From Burkholderia sp. WP9 (lineage in GTDB: Bacteria > Pseudomonadota > Gammaproteobacteria > Burkholderiales > Burkholderiaceae): DNA of 64,000 nt. Shown in pieces: positions 54,419 to 64,000 of this stretch. Every line of letters starts with the position of its first letter. The stretch's first letter is position 1. The notes beneath the pieces are model-generated. The model did not search any database, had not been told where the DNA came from, and was given only the letters and a program-made list of their open reading frames with translations. The stretch covers positions 62,001-126,000 of the forward strand of contig NZ_FNTG01000001.1 of the NCBI RefSeq assembly GCF_900104795.1, in the 5' to 3' direction. The position numbers were made by a program, and so were the translations under genes.

Positions 54419-55312
54419 ATGAATTTTGCGCTGATTCTTTTTGTGCTCGTCATTTTGACGGGCGTCGCATGGGTCGCAGACAAACTGGTTTTCATGCCGC
54501 AACGGCGCCGCGCGGCGGAAGCCGCGGTCGCCGAGTTCGACCGCCAGCAGGCACGCGTCGGCGAGCGTTTCGCCGACGAGAACGCGGCGCAAACGCGCGC
54601 CCGTTTGCGTGACGACAAGCTGCGCCAACCGTGGTGGCTCGAGTATTCGGCGAGTTTTTTCCCGGTGATTCTGGTGGTTTTCGTGGTGCGCTCGTTCGTG
54701 GTCGAGCCGTTCAAGATTCCGTCGGGTTCGATGGTGCCGACGCTGCTGGTGGGCGACTTCATTCTCGTCAATAAATTCGACTACGGCATCCGTCTGCCGA
54801 TCACCAACACGAAGATCACCGCAGGCCGTCCGCTCCAACGCGGCGACGTGGTGGTGTTCCGCTACCCGAGAGACGAATCGGTCGACTACATCAAGCGCGT
54901 GATCGGCCTGCCTGGCGACACGGTCGCATATCAGGACAAGCAGCTCACGATCAACGGCAAGCCGGTGCCGGAAACGCCGCTGCCCGATTACCTCGACGAC
55001 GAACGCATGGGTTACGCGAAGCAGTTCGAAGAAGATCTCGACGGCCGCAAGAACGCAATCCTGAACAATCCTGCGGTGCCGCCGTTTATCGTCGGCGCGG
55101 AAGATTATCCGTATCGCGACAACTGCACGTACAACGCGCGCGGTGTGATCTGCAAGGTACCGCCGGGCAACTACTTCATGATGGGCGACAACCGCGATAA
55201 CAGCGCGGATAGCCGGTACTGGGGTTTTGCGCCGGACAACAATGTCGTCGGACGCGCGTTTTTTATCTGGATGAACTTCAGCAATCTGAAACGCATCGGC
55301 TCATTCAACTGA
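54419..55312 (+). CDS. lepB: Signal peptidase I LepB
   Basis: A 297-residue protein with two membrane segments (about 3-22 and 80-98). The catalytic Ser104 is in PSGSMVPTL and the general base Lys159 in DYIKRVIGLPGD. The box E motif is GDNRDNSADSRYWGF. It cleaves Sec signal peptides on the periplasmic side. It follows lepA by 18 bases and is in the same operon. Confidence 0.97.
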   Translation: MNFALILFVLVILTGVAWVADKLVFMPQRRRAAEAAVAEFDRQQARVGERFADENAAQTRARLRDDKLRQPWWLEYSASFFPVILVVFVVRSFVVEPFKIPSGSMVPTLLVGDFILVNKFDYGIRLPITNTKITAGRPLQRGDVVVFRYPRDESVDYIKRVIGLPGDTVAYQDKQLTINGKPVPETPLPDYLDDERMGYAKQFEEDLDGRKNAILNNPAVPPFIVGAEDYPYRDNCTYNARGVICKVPPGNYFMMGDNRDNSADSRYWGFAPDNNVVGRAFFIWMNFSNLKRIGSFN

Positions 55313-55451
55313 GTTCGTGTGCGTTCATTGCACGACACGCCGCGCGGTTGGCCTTTACACAGGTCACGCAGCCGCGGCGTGTTATCACGCTACTTTAAGA
55401 TTCCGCGGTAACGTCGCTTCACCACGCTTTTTCCGCTGGCCGCCCCGCGTT

Positions 55452-55480
55452 TTCGCCGGGCCAGGCGCCCGCGTTATACT
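55452..55480 (+). promoter_or_regulatory. Candidate rnc promoter giving a leaderless transcript
   Basis: TATACT at 55475-55480 lies six bases before the rnc ATG, with TTCGCC at 17 bases as a poor -35. A start about seven bases after the -10 would be the A of the ATG. No ribosome binding site is seen, consistent with a leaderless mRNA. Confidence 0.4.
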
Positions 55481-55486
55481 CTGCCC

Positions 55487-56743
55487 ATGCCCCTATCTCC
55501 GTTGGAAAGCCGTCTGCGCTATGAATTTCGCAATGCGGAATTGTTGCGCCAGGCTTTAACGCACCGCAGTCACAGTTCCACGCATAACGAACGGCTCGAG
55601 TTTCTTGGCGATTCCGTTCTAAATTGCGCGGTGGCTGCGCTTTTGTTCCAACGTTTCAGCAAGCTGGACGAAGGCGACCTGTCGCGCGTCCGGGCCAATC
55701 TGGTCAAGCAGCAGTCGCTTTACGAAATCGCTCAGGCCCTCAATATTTCCGAAGGCTTGCGGCTGGGCGAAGGCGAGTTGCGCAGCGGTGGCTTCCGCCG
55801 GCCCTCCATCCTTGCTGACACGCTCGAAGCCGTGCTGGGCGCAGTGTTCCTCGACGGCGGCTTCGAAGCCGCCCAGACGGTCATCAAACGTCTTTACGTG
55901 CCGATTCTCGATCACATCGACCCGCGCACGCTCGGCAAGGATGCCAAGACGTTGCTCCAGGAATATCTGCAAGGTCACAAGATCGCGCTGCCGACCTACA
56001 TCGTCGTCGCTACACATGGTGCGGCGCACAATCAGCAGTTCGAAGTCGAATGCACGGTGCCGAAGCTGGACGTGAAAGTGTCCGGTTCCGGCGCGAGCCG
56101 GCGCGCGGCGGAGCAGGCGGCGGCCAAGAAGGCACTCGACGAAGTGATGGCCGCGGCGCCCGCCATGGTCGCCAAACCCAAGCGCTCGAAAAGCGCCCGC
56201 GCGGCGAAGCATGTCGAGCCGGAGATCGTGCCCGGCGTGACCGGCGTGCAAGCCGCGCTGGATTTGCGCAGCCCGGATCGCAAGAGCGAGCGCGCAGCGG
56301 GGCGCGGCGAGGCCCGCGGAGGGGCGGCCACTGCGGAGCCGGCAGCCGAACGCCCCACGCTGACAGCCGCAGCCGCGCCGTTGGCGGTGATTCGCGCCGC
56401 GCACGTGGAGTACAGCGGACAGGACAAGGCCGAGCGCGCAGAGAAGGCGGAGAAGACGGCCGCTCACGCGGGCGACAAGTCCACAGATAAAGCCGCAGCG
56501 GAAAAAGCCTCAGAAAAGCTCGACACCAAGGCCGCTGACGCGAAACTCGCCGAAGCCAAACCGGACGCGAAACCAGAAGCCAAGCCGGACGCCGCTGCGG
56601 TCCGCAGTGTCGACAAACACCGCGGCCGCGAAGTCACACCCGGTCCCGCCGTGCCCGCGCCGAGCGCAGCGGCGGCACCGACCGAACACGAACCCGGCGT
56701 AGCCGACGCGGTGCAAACGCGCGTCGCCGACGCGGGCCATTGA
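55487..56743 (+). CDS. rnc: Ribonuclease III with long low-complexity C-terminal extension
   Basis: A 418-residue protein, while RNase III is usually about 225 residues. The nuclease domain has the signature [12 protein letters not shown] (34-45) with the metal-binding residues. The double-stranded RNA-binding domain lies at about 152-222 ([11 protein letters not shown], then [14 protein letters not shown]). From about 225 an extension rich in Lys, Ala, Glu and Pro follows (for example [21 protein letters not shown]), likely unstructured. It cleaves dsRNA in rRNA maturation. Confidence 0.95.
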   Translation: MPLSPLESRLRYEFRNAELLRQALTHRSHSSTHNERLEFLGDSVLNCAVAALLFQRFSKLDEGDLSRVRANLVKQQSLYEIAQALNISEGLRLGEGELRSGGFRRPSILADTLEAVLGAVFLDGGFEAAQTVIKRLYVPILDHIDPRTLGKDAKTLLQEYLQGHKIALPTYIVVATHGAAHNQQFEVECTVPKLDVKVSGSGASRRAAEQAAAKKALDEVMAAAPAMVAKPKRSKSARAAKHVEPEIVPGVTGVQAALDLRSPDRKSERAAGRGEARGGAATAEPAAERPTLTAAAAPLAVIRAAHVEYSGQDKAERAEKAEKTAAHAGDKSTDKAAAEKASEKLDTKAADAKLAEAKPDAKPEAKPDAAAVRSVDKHRGREVTPGPAVPAPSAAAAPTEHEPGVADAVQTRVADAGH

Positions 56744-56797
56744 TTGCCATCGGCGCGCCATTCCTGCGTGTCGATCTGAACTTGCCGTAGCCCGAAT

Positions 56798-57697
56798 ATG
56801 AACGTTCCCACTCCCACTGGTTTTCGCTGCGGCATGGTCGCGATCGTCGGCCGCCCCAACGTCGGCAAGTCCACGCTGATGAACGCGCTGGTCGGCCAGA
56901 AAGTCAGTATCACGTCGCGCAAGGCGCAGACCACGCGCCATCGCATCACGGGCATCCATACGCTCGAAGACGCGCAGTATATTTTCGTCGACACGCCGGG
57001 TTTTCAGACCAAGCACAGCGGCGCGCTGAACCGTTCGCTCAATCGCGCGGTCACGTCCACGCTGACTTCGGTGGATGCGATCCTGTTCGTGATCGAAGCC
57101 GGCCGCTTCGGCCCGGACGACCAGAAAGTGCTCGACCTGATTCCGCCGTCGGTGCCCACGCTGCTGATTGCGAACAAGCTTGATCGCGTGTCGGATAAAG
57201 ACTCGCTGTTCCCGTTCATGCAGCAGGTCAGCACGCTGCACAAGTTTGCCGAGATCGTGCCGCTGTCGGCGAAAAATATCGACGACATCAAACGTTTGAT
57301 GGCGACCGTCAAGCCGTTCCTGCCGGAAGGCGCGCCGATCTACGGCGAAGACGACCTGACCGATCGCAGCGAGCGTTTCCTCGCCGCGGAAATTCTGCGT
57401 GAAAAAGTGTTCCGCTGGACCGGCGACGAACTGCCGTACACGAGCACCGTGCTGATCGACAAGTTCGAAACCGAAGGGCGCCTGCGCCGCATTTTCGCGA
57501 CCATCATGGTCGAACGCGATACGCACAAGGCGATGATCATCGGCCAGAAGGGCGCCAAGCTGAAGCAGATCAGCACCGAAGCACGCCTCGACATGGAAAA
57601 GCTGTTCGACGGTCCGGTGTATCTGGAAACCTTTATCAAGGTGAAGAGCGGCTGGGCCGACAACGAAGCCGGACTTCGTGCGTATGGGTACGAATGA
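56798..57697 (+). CDS. era: GTPase Era
   Basis: A 299-residue GTPase that binds the 3' end of 16S rRNA. G1 [15 protein letters not shown]3 DTPGFQ and G4 NKLDRV are visible. The C-terminal KH domain has [18 protein letters not shown]. It lies next to rnc and recO in the order usual for Proteobacteria. Confidence 0.97.
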   Translation: MNVPTPTGFRCGMVAIVGRPNVGKSTLMNALVGQKVSITSRKAQTTRHRITGIHTLEDAQYIFVDTPGFQTKHSGALNRSLNRAVTSTLTSVDAILFVIEAGRFGPDDQKVLDLIPPSVPTLLIANKLDRVSDKDSLFPFMQQVSTLHKFAEIVPLSAKNIDDIKRLMATVKPFLPEGAPIYGEDDLTDRSERFLAAEILREKVFRWTGDELPYTSTVLIDKFETEGRLRRIFATIMVERDTHKAMIIGQKGAKLKQISTEARLDMEKLFDGPVYLETFIKVKSGWADNEAGLRAYGYE

Positions 57698-58604
57698 CGC
57701 GTGGATGACGCTGAATTCCGACGCTGATCCGGACGACTCGGAGCCGGCCGCGCCGGCACGCGATTTGTCCCAACCCGCGTCCAAACCCGCTCGTAGCACC
57801 AGAAAAACTTCATCGACCAAAAGCGCCCAGGGCGCCGAAGGCGAGCCGCGCAAAGCGCCGCCTCGCCGCGCACCGCGCACCTCCGCATCCGACTACCGGA
57901 TCGCTGAGCAACCTGCATTCGTTCTCCACAGCTATCCGTATCGCGAGACCAGTCTGATCATCGACGTGCTCTCGCGCGATCATGGTCGTCTCGCGCTCGT
58001 CGCGAAGGGCGCGAAGCGTCCGCACTCCGCGCTGCGCGGCGTGTTGCAGACCTTCCAGCCGCTCGCGCTGTCATGGTCGGGCAAATCCGAAGTTCGCACG
58101 CTGACCGGCGCGGAGTGGGTCGGCGGCATGTTGCCGCTGGCCGGTGACGCGCTGCTGTGCGGCTTCTACGTCAACGAACTGCTGGTCAAGTTCTGTGCGC
58201 GCGAAGACCCGCATCCGCAACTGTTCCATCACTACGTCGTCACGATGACGCGTCTCGCGCACGACGAACCGCCCGTGCAGGTGCTCCGTTCGTTCGAGCG
58301 CGTGCTGCTGCGCGAAACCGGCTACGCGATGGCGTTGGATCGCACCGTCGCGCGCAAGGCGGTGCGGGCCGACGGCCGCTACGTGTTCGACCCGGAGCGC
58401 GGCGTGCGCGAAGCTTCCGACGATCTGCCCGCGCAATGGCCCGTGATCGGCGGACAAACCTTGCTCGACATGGAGCAGGACGATTACCATCGAGCGCAGA
58501 CCGTGGCGCAAAGCAAGACGCTGATGCGCTTTCTGCTCAACACTTACCTTGGCGGCACGCCGCTCGCGACGCGCCAGATCCTGATCGACTTGCAGAACTT
58601 ATGA
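57684..58604 (+). CDS. recO: DNA repair protein RecO
   Basis: A 306-residue protein with a long N-terminal Pro/Ser/Lys-rich part (residues about 10-65). The RecO core begins [43 protein letters not shown]. The C-terminal helical part ends [24 protein letters not shown]. It helps RecA loading in RecFOR repair. Starts at 57678 (GTG), 57684 (ATG) and 57705 (ATG) are possible. I choose 57684, which overlaps era by 14 bases. The stop overlaps the pdxJ ATG. Confidence 0.9.
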   Translation: MGTNDAWMTLNSDADPDDSEPAAPARDLSQPASKPARSTRKTSSTKSAQGAEGEPRKAPPRRAPRTSASDYRIAEQPAFVLHSYPYRETSLIIDVLSRDHGRLALVAKGAKRPHSALRGVLQTFQPLALSWSGKSEVRTLTGAEWVGGMLPLAGDALLCGFYVNELLVKFCAREDPHPQLFHHYVVTMTRLAHDEPPVQVLRSFERVLLRETGYAMALDRTVARKAVRADGRYVFDPERGVREASDDLPAQWPVIGGQTLLDMEQDDYHRAQTVAQSKTLMRFLLNTYLGGTPLATRQILIDLQNL

Positions 58605-59365
58605 GCTTCTTTCTTACGTCGCCGAATGTGATTGACCTGGGCGTGAACATCGATCACGTCGCCACGCTGCGCAACGCACGCGGCACTTCCTACCCCGATC
58701 CGATCCGCGCCGCGCTGATGGCCGAAGAGGCCGGCGCGGACGTCATCACGCTGCATCTGCGCGAAGACCGCCGTCATATCGTCGATGCCGACGTGCGCAA
58801 GCTGCGCCCGCTCCTGAAAACGCGCATGAATCTCGAATGCGCGGTCACGCAGGAAATGCTCGATATCGCGTGTGAAGTGCAGCCGCACGACGTTTGCCTC
58901 GTGCCGGAAAAACGCCAGGAGTTGACGACGGAAGGCGGGCTCGACGTCGCCGGCCAGTTCGAAGCCGTGCGCGCCGCTTGCAGGCAGCTCGCAGAAGCGA
59001 ACTCGCGGGTGTCGCTCTTCATCGATCCGGACGAAACGCAGATTCGTGCCGCGCACGAAGCCGGCGCCCCGGTGATCGAATTGCACACTGGCCGTTATGC
59101 CGAAGCGCACGATCCCGCCGAGCAGCAGCGCGAATTCGAGCGCGTGGTGCGCGCCGTCGAATTCGGCGCGACGCTTGGCATCAAGGTCAACGCGGGCCAC
59201 GGTCTGCACTACACGAACGTCCAGCAGATTGCCGCGATCGAGGGCATCGTTGAGTTGAACATCGGCCACGCGATCGTCGCGCATGCGATCTTCGCCGGCT
59301 GGGACAATGCGGTGCGCGAGATGAAGGCGATCATGGTCGCCGCGCGTCTCGGCGCGCGCTCCTGA
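58601..59365 (+). CDS. pdxJ: Pyridoxine 5'-phosphate synthase PdxJ
   Basis: A 254-residue enzyme that joins 1-deoxy-D-xylulose 5-phosphate and 3-amino-2-oxopropyl phosphate in vitamin B6 synthesis. It has the N-terminal [24 protein letters not shown], and [13 protein letters not shown] [13 protein letters not shown]. The ATG overlaps the recO stop (ATGA), so the genes are coupled. Confidence 0.97.
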   Translation: MSFFLTSPNVIDLGVNIDHVATLRNARGTSYPDPIRAALMAEEAGADVITLHLREDRRHIVDADVRKLRPLLKTRMNLECAVTQEMLDIACEVQPHDVCLVPEKRQELTTEGGLDVAGQFEAVRAACRQLAEANSRVSLFIDPDETQIRAAHEAGAPVIELHTGRYAEAHDPAEQQREFERVVRAVEFGATLGIKVNAGHGLHYTNVQQIAAIEGIVELNIGHAIVAHAIFAGWDNAVREMKAIMVAARLGARS

Positions 59366-59387
59366 TGCAACCTGAGGGGCCCCGCGC

Positions 59388-59819
59388 ATGACGATCTACG
59401 GCATCGGTACGGACATCGTTCAGGTCAGCCGCGTCGGCGCGGTCATGACGCGCACCAACGGCCGCTTCGCCGAAAAGGTGCTCGGGCCGGACGAACTGCG
59501 CGTCTATCACGCGCGGCACGCCCGCTCGGCGGCGCGCGGTCTCGCGTTTCTCGCCACCCGGTTCTCTGCGAAAGAAGCGTTCTCGAAAGCGATCGGCCTC
59601 GGCATGCGCTGGCCGATGACGTGGCGCGCGCTGCAAACGCTCAACAAGCCGAGCGGCGAACCGATGGTGGTCGCATCCGGTGAGCTGGCCGAATGGCTCG
59701 ACGCGCGCGGTATCACGGCGCGCGTCACGATCAGCGACGAGCGTGATTACGCGGTGTCGTTCGTGATCGCGGAAACACGGGAAGCCACGCAAGCAGCGAC
59801 ACCCGGCGCCGCCGAATAA
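59388..59819 (+). CDS. acpS: Holo-ACP synthase AcpS
   Basis: A 143-residue phosphopantetheinyl transferase that activates acyl carrier protein. It has [11 protein letters not shown] near the N-terminus (metal-binding Asp) and [12 protein letters not shown] with the catalytic Glu. A 22-base gap from pdxJ fits an operon. It acts on AcpP, encoded in the fab cluster of this window. Confidence 0.96.
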   Translation: MTIYGIGTDIVQVSRVGAVMTRTNGRFAEKVLGPDELRVYHARHARSAARGLAFLATRFSAKEAFSKAIGLGMRWPMTWRALQTLNKPSGEPMVVASGELAEWLDARGITARVTISDERDYAVSFVIAETREATQAATPGAAE

Positions 59820-59889
59820 AAAATACTTTGAACGCGGCGCACGCCGGCCGCGTCTTCCTTTGTTCCAGGCTTTTTTCTAGCGGAAATCG

Positions 59890-60918
59890 ATGAAAACCAT
59901 TCCCGGACCGGTGATGCTCGACGTGGTCGGCAAAACGCTGAACGACGACGACAAACGCCGCCTTGCGCATCCCATGACCGGCGGCGTGATCCTGTTCGCG
60001 CGCCACTACGAGAGCCGCGCGCAACTGATCGCGCTGACCGAATCGATCCGAGCGATCCGCGAGGATCTGCTGATCGCCGTCGATCACGAGGGCGGACGCG
60101 TGCAGCGGTTTCGCACCGACGGTTTCACGGTGCTGCCGGCCATGGGCAAGCTCGGCGCGTTGTGGGACAGCGATGTACTGCACGCCACCAAAGTGACGAC
60201 GGCCGTCGGCTATATCCTCGCGGCGGAATTGCGCGCGTGCGGTATCGATATGAGCTTCACACCGGTGCTCGACCTGAACTACGGCCAGTCGCAGGTGATT
60301 GGCGACCGCTCGTTCCACCGCGATCCGCGTGTGGTGACCTTGCTGGCGAAGAGCCTCAATCATGGACTCGCGCTGGCCGGCATGAGCAATTGCGGGAAGC
60401 ACTTTCCGGGGCACGGTTTCGCGCAGGCGGATTCACACGTCGCGATGCCGGTCGACGATCGTTCGCTCGAAGAAATCCTGCGTGATGACGCAGCGCCTTA
60501 CGACTGGCTCGGGTTGTCTTTGGGATCGGTCATTCCCGCGCATGTGGTCTATCCGAAAATCGATTCGAAGCCCGCGGGTTTCTCGCGTATCTGGCTGCAG
60601 GAAATTCTGCGCAACAAGTTGCGCTTCGAAGGCGCGATCTTTAGTGACGATCTTTCAATGGAAGCCGCGCGCCAGGGCGGCACGCTGACCGAAGGCGCTA
60701 CCGCCGCGCTGCAAGCCGGCTGTGACATGGTGCTGATCTGTAATCAGCCGGACGAGGCGGAAAAGGTGCTGAATGCGCTGCGCTTCACGCCGTCGAAGGA
60801 ATCGCAACAGCGGCTCAAGCGCATGCGTCCGCGCGGCAAAGCCTTGAAGTGGAGCAAGCTGGTCGCGGAGCCTCAATATCTTCAAGCGCAGGCATTGTTG
60901 CGCAGCGCGTTTGCCTGA
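59890..60918 (+). CDS. nagZ: Beta-N-acetylhexosaminidase NagZ
   Basis: A 342-residue family 3 glycoside hydrolase that removes N-acetylglucosamine from muropeptides in the cytoplasm during cell wall recycling. Motifs are VDHEGGRVQRF, the catalytic His/Asp region KHFPGHGFAQADSHVAMP, and DDLSMEAARQGG with the nucleophile Asp. It ends the lepA-to-nagZ series; a bidirectional terminator follows. Confidence 0.97.
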   Translation: MKTIPGPVMLDVVGKTLNDDDKRRLAHPMTGGVILFARHYESRAQLIALTESIRAIREDLLIAVDHEGGRVQRFRTDGFTVLPAMGKLGALWDSDVLHATKVTTAVGYILAAELRACGIDMSFTPVLDLNYGQSQVIGDRSFHRDPRVVTLLAKSLNHGLALAGMSNCGKHFPGHGFAQADSHVAMPVDDRSLEEILRDDAAPYDWLGLSLGSVIPAHVVYPKIDSKPAGFSRIWLQEILRNKLRFEGAIFSDDLSMEAARQGGTLTEGATAALQAGCDMVLICNQPDEAEKVLNALRFTPSKESQQRLKRMRPRGKALKWSKLVAEPQYLQAQALLRSAFA

Positions 60919-60947
60919 GTCGCGCGAGCGACGGACACGCGAGCGGG

Positions 60948-60979
60948 AAAAACGGCACCTCGAAGGTGCCGTTTTTTTA
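60948..60979. terminator. Bidirectional terminator between nagZ and the response regulator
   Basis: AAAAACGGCACCT and AGGTGCCGTTTTT form a 13-bp stem with a short loop, followed by T on the plus strand and A on the other, serving both convergent genes. Confidence 0.88.
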
Positions 60980-61022
60980 ACCTTATCGACAAGGCTCCCA
61001 CCTCGAGCCGCCGAGGCGGCGC

Positions 61023-62399
61023 TCAGTTCAAGCGCATGCGCTGCAGCTTGTTGTACAGCGTCTTCGGACTGATACCCAGAAGCGACGCCGCCCGGTGACG
61101 TGTACCGCCCACTGCATCAAGCGTGGCCCGAATCAGCATTTCCTCGACGTCCGCGAGCGGTGTGCCCACCGTGACCTGCACGCGGCTGCCGTTCAGATCG
61201 CGGCCATTTGCCGAGCCCGCTTCGTCGGCGCGCAACGACTCCAGCACATCGCCAGACGCGTGATACGCGCGCCGCACGCGGTCGTGCAGCTCGCGCACAT
61301 TGCCGGGCCATTCATAGGTGAGACACTCGCGCAGAAAATTCGGCCCGATCTGCTTGGCGGCCTCCAGCGTGCCGCGCGTGGCTCCTTCGTGATTCTGCTC
61401 GTCGACGACCGCCTGAGCGATTAGCGCCGGATCTTCGCCGCGCTCGCGCAGCGGCGGCAGCGTCACGGCGGCCGCTTCGAGCCGCAGCGCCAGATCTGCG
61501 TGCAGGCTGCCATCAGCTACTGCCTCGCGCGGCACCTTGCGCGTCGAGGCGATCAGCCGGAAATCCGTCACGACCTGATTCGTGCCGCCGACGCGCATGA
61601 AGGTTTGCGAATCGAGCGCGCGCAACAGCGCTTCCTGCTGATCGCGCGGTAATTCCGCGATTTCGTCGATGAACAGCGTGCCGCCGCTCGCCTGCTCGAA
61701 GAGGCCCGGCTCGCGCTGCTCGGCGCCGCTGAACGCACCGCGTTCGTGGCCGAACAGCAGACTGTCGAGCGAGCGATTCGCGCTGTTGGCCGTCCGGCAA
61801 TCGAGCGTGACGAACGGGCCTTTACGGCGCCGGCTCATATCGTGGATGGTGCGCGCCGCCATTTGCTTGCCGGTGCCGGTTTCGCCGGAAATCAGCACGG
61901 CGGCTTCAGTCGGCGCAATGTGCTCGATCGTGTCATAGACATGCTGAATCGCGCTGCTACGGCCGAGCATGGAACCGAAACGGCCGAGTTGGCGTAGCGA
62001 CGCGCGCAGCGTCTGCACTTCTTCGGTCAGTTCGTACGGCCGCGGAATGCGCGCGAGCAGACTGCGCAAGCGTGGAATGTTGACCGGCTTCAGGAGGTAG
62101 TCCCAGATGCCGTGCCGCAAACCTTCGATCGCGCTTTCCACCGTCGCATTGCCGGTCATTACGATCACGGGCAAGGCGCCGCCGGGCGGATGCGCGGGCA
62201 GATGCTGCAGCAGGTCGAGCCCGCTGCCGTCCGGCAGGTTCAGGTCGACCAGCACGACGTCGGGAATGAAGCGTGTCAAGGCGGCCCGGGCCTCCGCGAT
62301 GGTGGTCGCCGTGTCGACGGAGAAGCCGTCGGCGGCGAGGATGGCGGACAGGCCTGACAGGCTATTAGGATCGTCTTCAACAATCAGGGCGTGTGGCAT
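61023..62399 (-). CDS. Sigma-54 dependent response regulator (NtrC family)
   Basis: A 458-residue regulator. The receiver domain has Asp9/Asp10, the phosphorylated Asp52 in VDLNLP, and Lys104. The AAA+ domain has Walker A GETGTGK (172-178) and Walker B TLFIDEIAEL. The sigma-54 contact loop is GAFSGA (221-226), with Ser in place of the usual Thr. The C-terminal helix-turn-helix is HRAASLLGISPKTLYNKL. No sensor kinase is adjacent, so the signal is unknown. Confidence 0.93.
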   Translation of the reverse strand: MPHALIVEDDPNSLSGLSAILAADGFSVDTATTIAEARAALTRFIPDVVLVDLNLPDGSGLDLLQHLPAHPPGGALPVIVMTGNATVESAIEGLRHGIWDYLLKPVNIPRLRSLLARIPRPYELTEEVQTLRASLRQLGRFGSMLGRSSAIQHVYDTIEHIAPTEAAVLISGETGTGKQMAARTIHDMSRRRKGPFVTLDCRTANSANRSLDSLLFGHERGAFSGAEQREPGLFEQASGGTLFIDEIAELPRDQQEALLRALDSQTFMRVGGTNQVVTDFRLIASTRKVPREAVADGSLHADLALRLEAAAVTLPPLRERGEDPALIAQAVVDEQNHEGATRGTLEAAKQIGPNFLRECLTYEWPGNVRELHDRVRRAYHASGDVLESLRADEAGSANGRDLNGSRVQVTVGTPLADVEEMLIRATLDAVGGTRHRAASLLGISPKTLYNKLQRMRLN

Positions 62400-62720
62400 G
62401 GCGAGCGCAATTTTTTAAATGGATGGAATCCCCAGCCCGCTGCGCCAATAATTCGGCGCGCGGCACTAGGCGCGATGCAGGCCGGTATCTCCGATCGAAT
62501 TGCGTGTCGCGCCGCCAAACTCGTCTTGCGCGCTGCAAGAGGGGCCGGATGGCACCGTCTGGCACTGCGGCGCGTACAACCATCAAACAGTCAGGCAGGC
62601 GCACGGCGATTCGATTCGAGTACTTCTGGTCCTTTGCGTTATCACACTGCGGCGCCCATCCTGACCTCTTGTAAGCTTGGTAAGCGTGGGCGGGCACCTG
62701 TATTTCCTTCACTCGGCCTG
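62400..62720. other. Spacer between the response regulator and the CsbD gene; no gene seen
   Basis: No convincing coding region is seen. It is presumably the promoter region of the regulator gene, but no clear -10 or -35 is visible. A TGGCAC-N-TGGCA motif at 62550-62564 resembles a sigma-54 site but the GG-GC spacing is off by one. Confidence 0.4.
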
Positions 62721-62927
62721 TCAGAAATCCCGATTGCTATCGAAAAACCGGCGTACTTCCAGTTCCGCCTGTTCGCGCGTCTTGCCGTAGCGTTCCTGGA
62801 TCAGACCCGCAAGCTTGTCGGCGCGGCCTTCGGCTTTGGTCAATTCGTCGTCCGTCAGTTCGCCCCATGCAGTCTTGGCCTTGCCGACTATCTGCTTCCA
62901 CTTGCCTTCAGCGATGTCGTTATTCAT
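62721..62927 (-). CDS. CsbD-family stress protein
   Basis: A 68-residue protein with the CsbD-type start MNNDIAEGKWKQIVGKAKTAWGELTDDEL, an acidic/charged helical repeat with no membrane segment. CsbD proteins are induced by general stress in many bacteria and have no known activity. GGGAG lies before the ATG. Expression is likely stress-linked, but no promoter is recognised. Confidence 0.93.
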   Translation of the reverse strand: MNNDIAEGKWKQIVGKAKTAWGELTDDELTKAEGRADKLAGLIQERYGKTREQAELEVRRFFDSNRDF

Positions 62928-63125
62928 GTGGCATCTCCCGAGTTGAAGAAATTAAAGCCTTACTGGCCTATACCCAAGAGAAGCATGAACTGTACCATCA
63001 TGATTTACTTAAACTAATCAATGGTCTGCTGAGCGGATCATGGGAAAATTTGGGACGCCGGTGTGCAATTCCGAGAAAATCGCCGGTAAAGTTTTCCTTA
63101 ACCATACACGGCAGCACGAAAAAGA

Positions 63126-63154
63126 AAAAGCGCCCAATGTGGGCGCTTTTTTTT
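63126..63154. terminator. Intrinsic terminator downstream of efp
   Basis: GCGCCC and GGGCGC with a five-base loop, extended by A/T pairs, with a T-run on the plus side and a shorter T-rich run on the other. It lies 56 bases after the efp stop. Confidence 0.75.
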
Positions 63155-63209
63155 GCCATTTTTTTCTCAGCGCCGCGGTTGCGGCGCTGGATTCAGGCGA
63201 GCAGGGCGC

Positions 63210-63767
63210 TTAAGCGCGGCTGCGGTACTCGTGCGTACGCGTGTCGATTTCGATCTTGTCGCCGATGTTGCAGAAGAGCGGCACTTGCAGTTCGAAACCG
63301 GTGGTCAGCTTGGCGTTCTTCAACACCTTGCCCGACGACGTATCGCCCTTGACAGCCGGTTCCGTATAGATGATTTCGCGGACCAGCGTGGTCGGCAGTT
63401 CGACCGAGATGGCTTTCTCGTTGTAGAACACGACTTCGCAAGCCATGCCGTCTTCGAGGTAATGAAGGGCGTCGCCCATCATTTCGGCTTCGACTTCGAA
63501 CTGGTTGTAGTCGGCGTCCATGAACACGTACATCGGGTCAGCGAAGTACGAGTACGTGACTTCCTTGCGTTCCAGCACGACGACGTCGAACTTGTCGTCA
63601 GCCTTGTACACGCTTTCCATGCCTGCGCCGGTCAGCAGGTTCTTGAACTTCATCTTGACGACGGCGGAGTTGCGGCCCGATTTGTTGTATTCGGCCTTTT
63701 GCACAACCATTGCGTCTGCGCCGATCATCACGACGTTACCGGTGCGGAGTTCCTGTGCGGTCTTCAT
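63210..63767 (-). CDS. efp: Elongation factor P, Arg32 type
   Basis: A 185-residue protein, usual EF-P length, with the start [16 protein letters not shown]. It relieves ribosome stalling at polyproline. The tip loop has KSGRNSAVV, with Arg at residue 32 where E. coli has Lys34, the mark of the EarP-rhamnosylated subgroup in Neisseria, Pseudomonas and relatives. The modification enzyme gene is expected next to it, beyond this edge. The last 230 bases of the window upstream show no clear gene. Confidence 0.97.
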   Translation of the reverse strand: MKTAQELRTGNVVMIGADAMVVQKAEYNKSGRNSAVVKMKFKNLLTGAGMESVYKADDKFDVVVLERKEVTYSYFADPMYVFMDADYNQFEVEAEMMGDALHYLEDGMACEVVFYNEKAISVELPTTLVREIIYTEPAVKGDTSSGKVLKNAKLTTGFELQVPLFCNIGDKIEIDTRTHEYRSRA

Positions 63768-64000
63768 AAAACTGTCCTGTACGAAATAAGTAGCTTCAAC
63801 TTTTGCTCAACGGCATACGGCGCAAGCGGCTTCGGCGTTTCGCCCACTGCGCGCCGCGCCGACTGGAATGGCTCGGCGGGTTGCGGGCGAATCAAGGCGT
63901 GGCCGGCTTGCCGCGGAGACTGGCTCTCGGGCCGCAACCTTCGGCCTGTGCCATTCCCAGCAATCCGTTACCTGCTTTTTACCCTGTGCGGGCGGGTACA

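Noticed and set aside
62550..62564. Possible sigma-54 promoter TGGCAC-N-TGGCA
   Set aside because: The GG to GC spacing is one base too short for the -24/-12 consensus.
63768..64000. Possible C-terminus of earP upstream of efp
   Set aside because: None of the three minus-strand frames gives a recognisable EarP ending; the evidence is too thin to call a gene.

Overview
The window is ordinary, gene-dense, GC-rich chromosomal DNA. Gene order (plsX-fabHDG-acpP-fabF-rpoE-mucAB-mucD-lepA-lepB-rnc-era-recO-pdxJ-acpS-nagZ), codon use, and an elongation factor P carrying Arg at position 32 all point to a beta-proteobacterium of the Burkholderiales, most likely a Paraburkholderia or Burkholderia main chromosome. 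This attribution is by recognition, not by database search. I see no prophage, insertion sequence, CRISPR array or integrated island.

Layout. Positions 1-5.4 kb hold a DUF6600-type surface protein cut by the window edge, an ArsR-type regulator, a tiny lipoprotein, and an MFS exporter overlapping a GlxA-type regulator. From 5.5 to 12.7 kb lie a hotdog thioesterase, fumarase C, a phospholipase-D-like lipoprotein, a bile-acid/sodium symporter-family protein, a MATE exporter and a small S4 RNA-binding protein. From 13 to 20.3 kb there are two related secreted Lys/Ala-rich small proteins, a UvrD-type helicase behind a LexA-like box, an unknown 255-residue protein, azlCD with an AraC regulator separated by degenerate 65-bp repeats, and a CreA-like protein. 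Two identical tRNA-Asn genes follow, with an excellent promoter and two hairpins, then ferredoxin and pncB. From 22.9 to 31.5 kb come lutC, an NhaD-like antiporter, a 2-hydroxyacid dehydrogenase, rmuC, an acetyltransferase, and the molybdenum cofactor cluster moeA-mobA-moaA.

The second half is core machinery. RNase E is divergent from rluC-HAD phosphatase-Rieske-sppA across a 732-base spacer. Next are an RsmI-like methyltransferase with Maf; yceD-rpmF; the fatty acid synthesis cluster; the envelope-stress sigma operon; the lepA-to-nagZ translation, repair and cofactor series; an NtrC-type response regulator; a CsbD protein; and elongation factor P.

Regulatory observations were made by eye: a LexA-like box before the helicase, a sigma-70 promoter and 13-base triplicate in the long yceD leader, a hairpin with a T-run immediately before lepA, a possibly leaderless rnc promoter, and a possible rne promoter lying across the rluC start codon. 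I found no convincing undescribed system. The best leads are the paired Lys/Ala-rich secreted proteins, the azlC-AraC repeat block, and the leader elements of yceD, lepA and rne.
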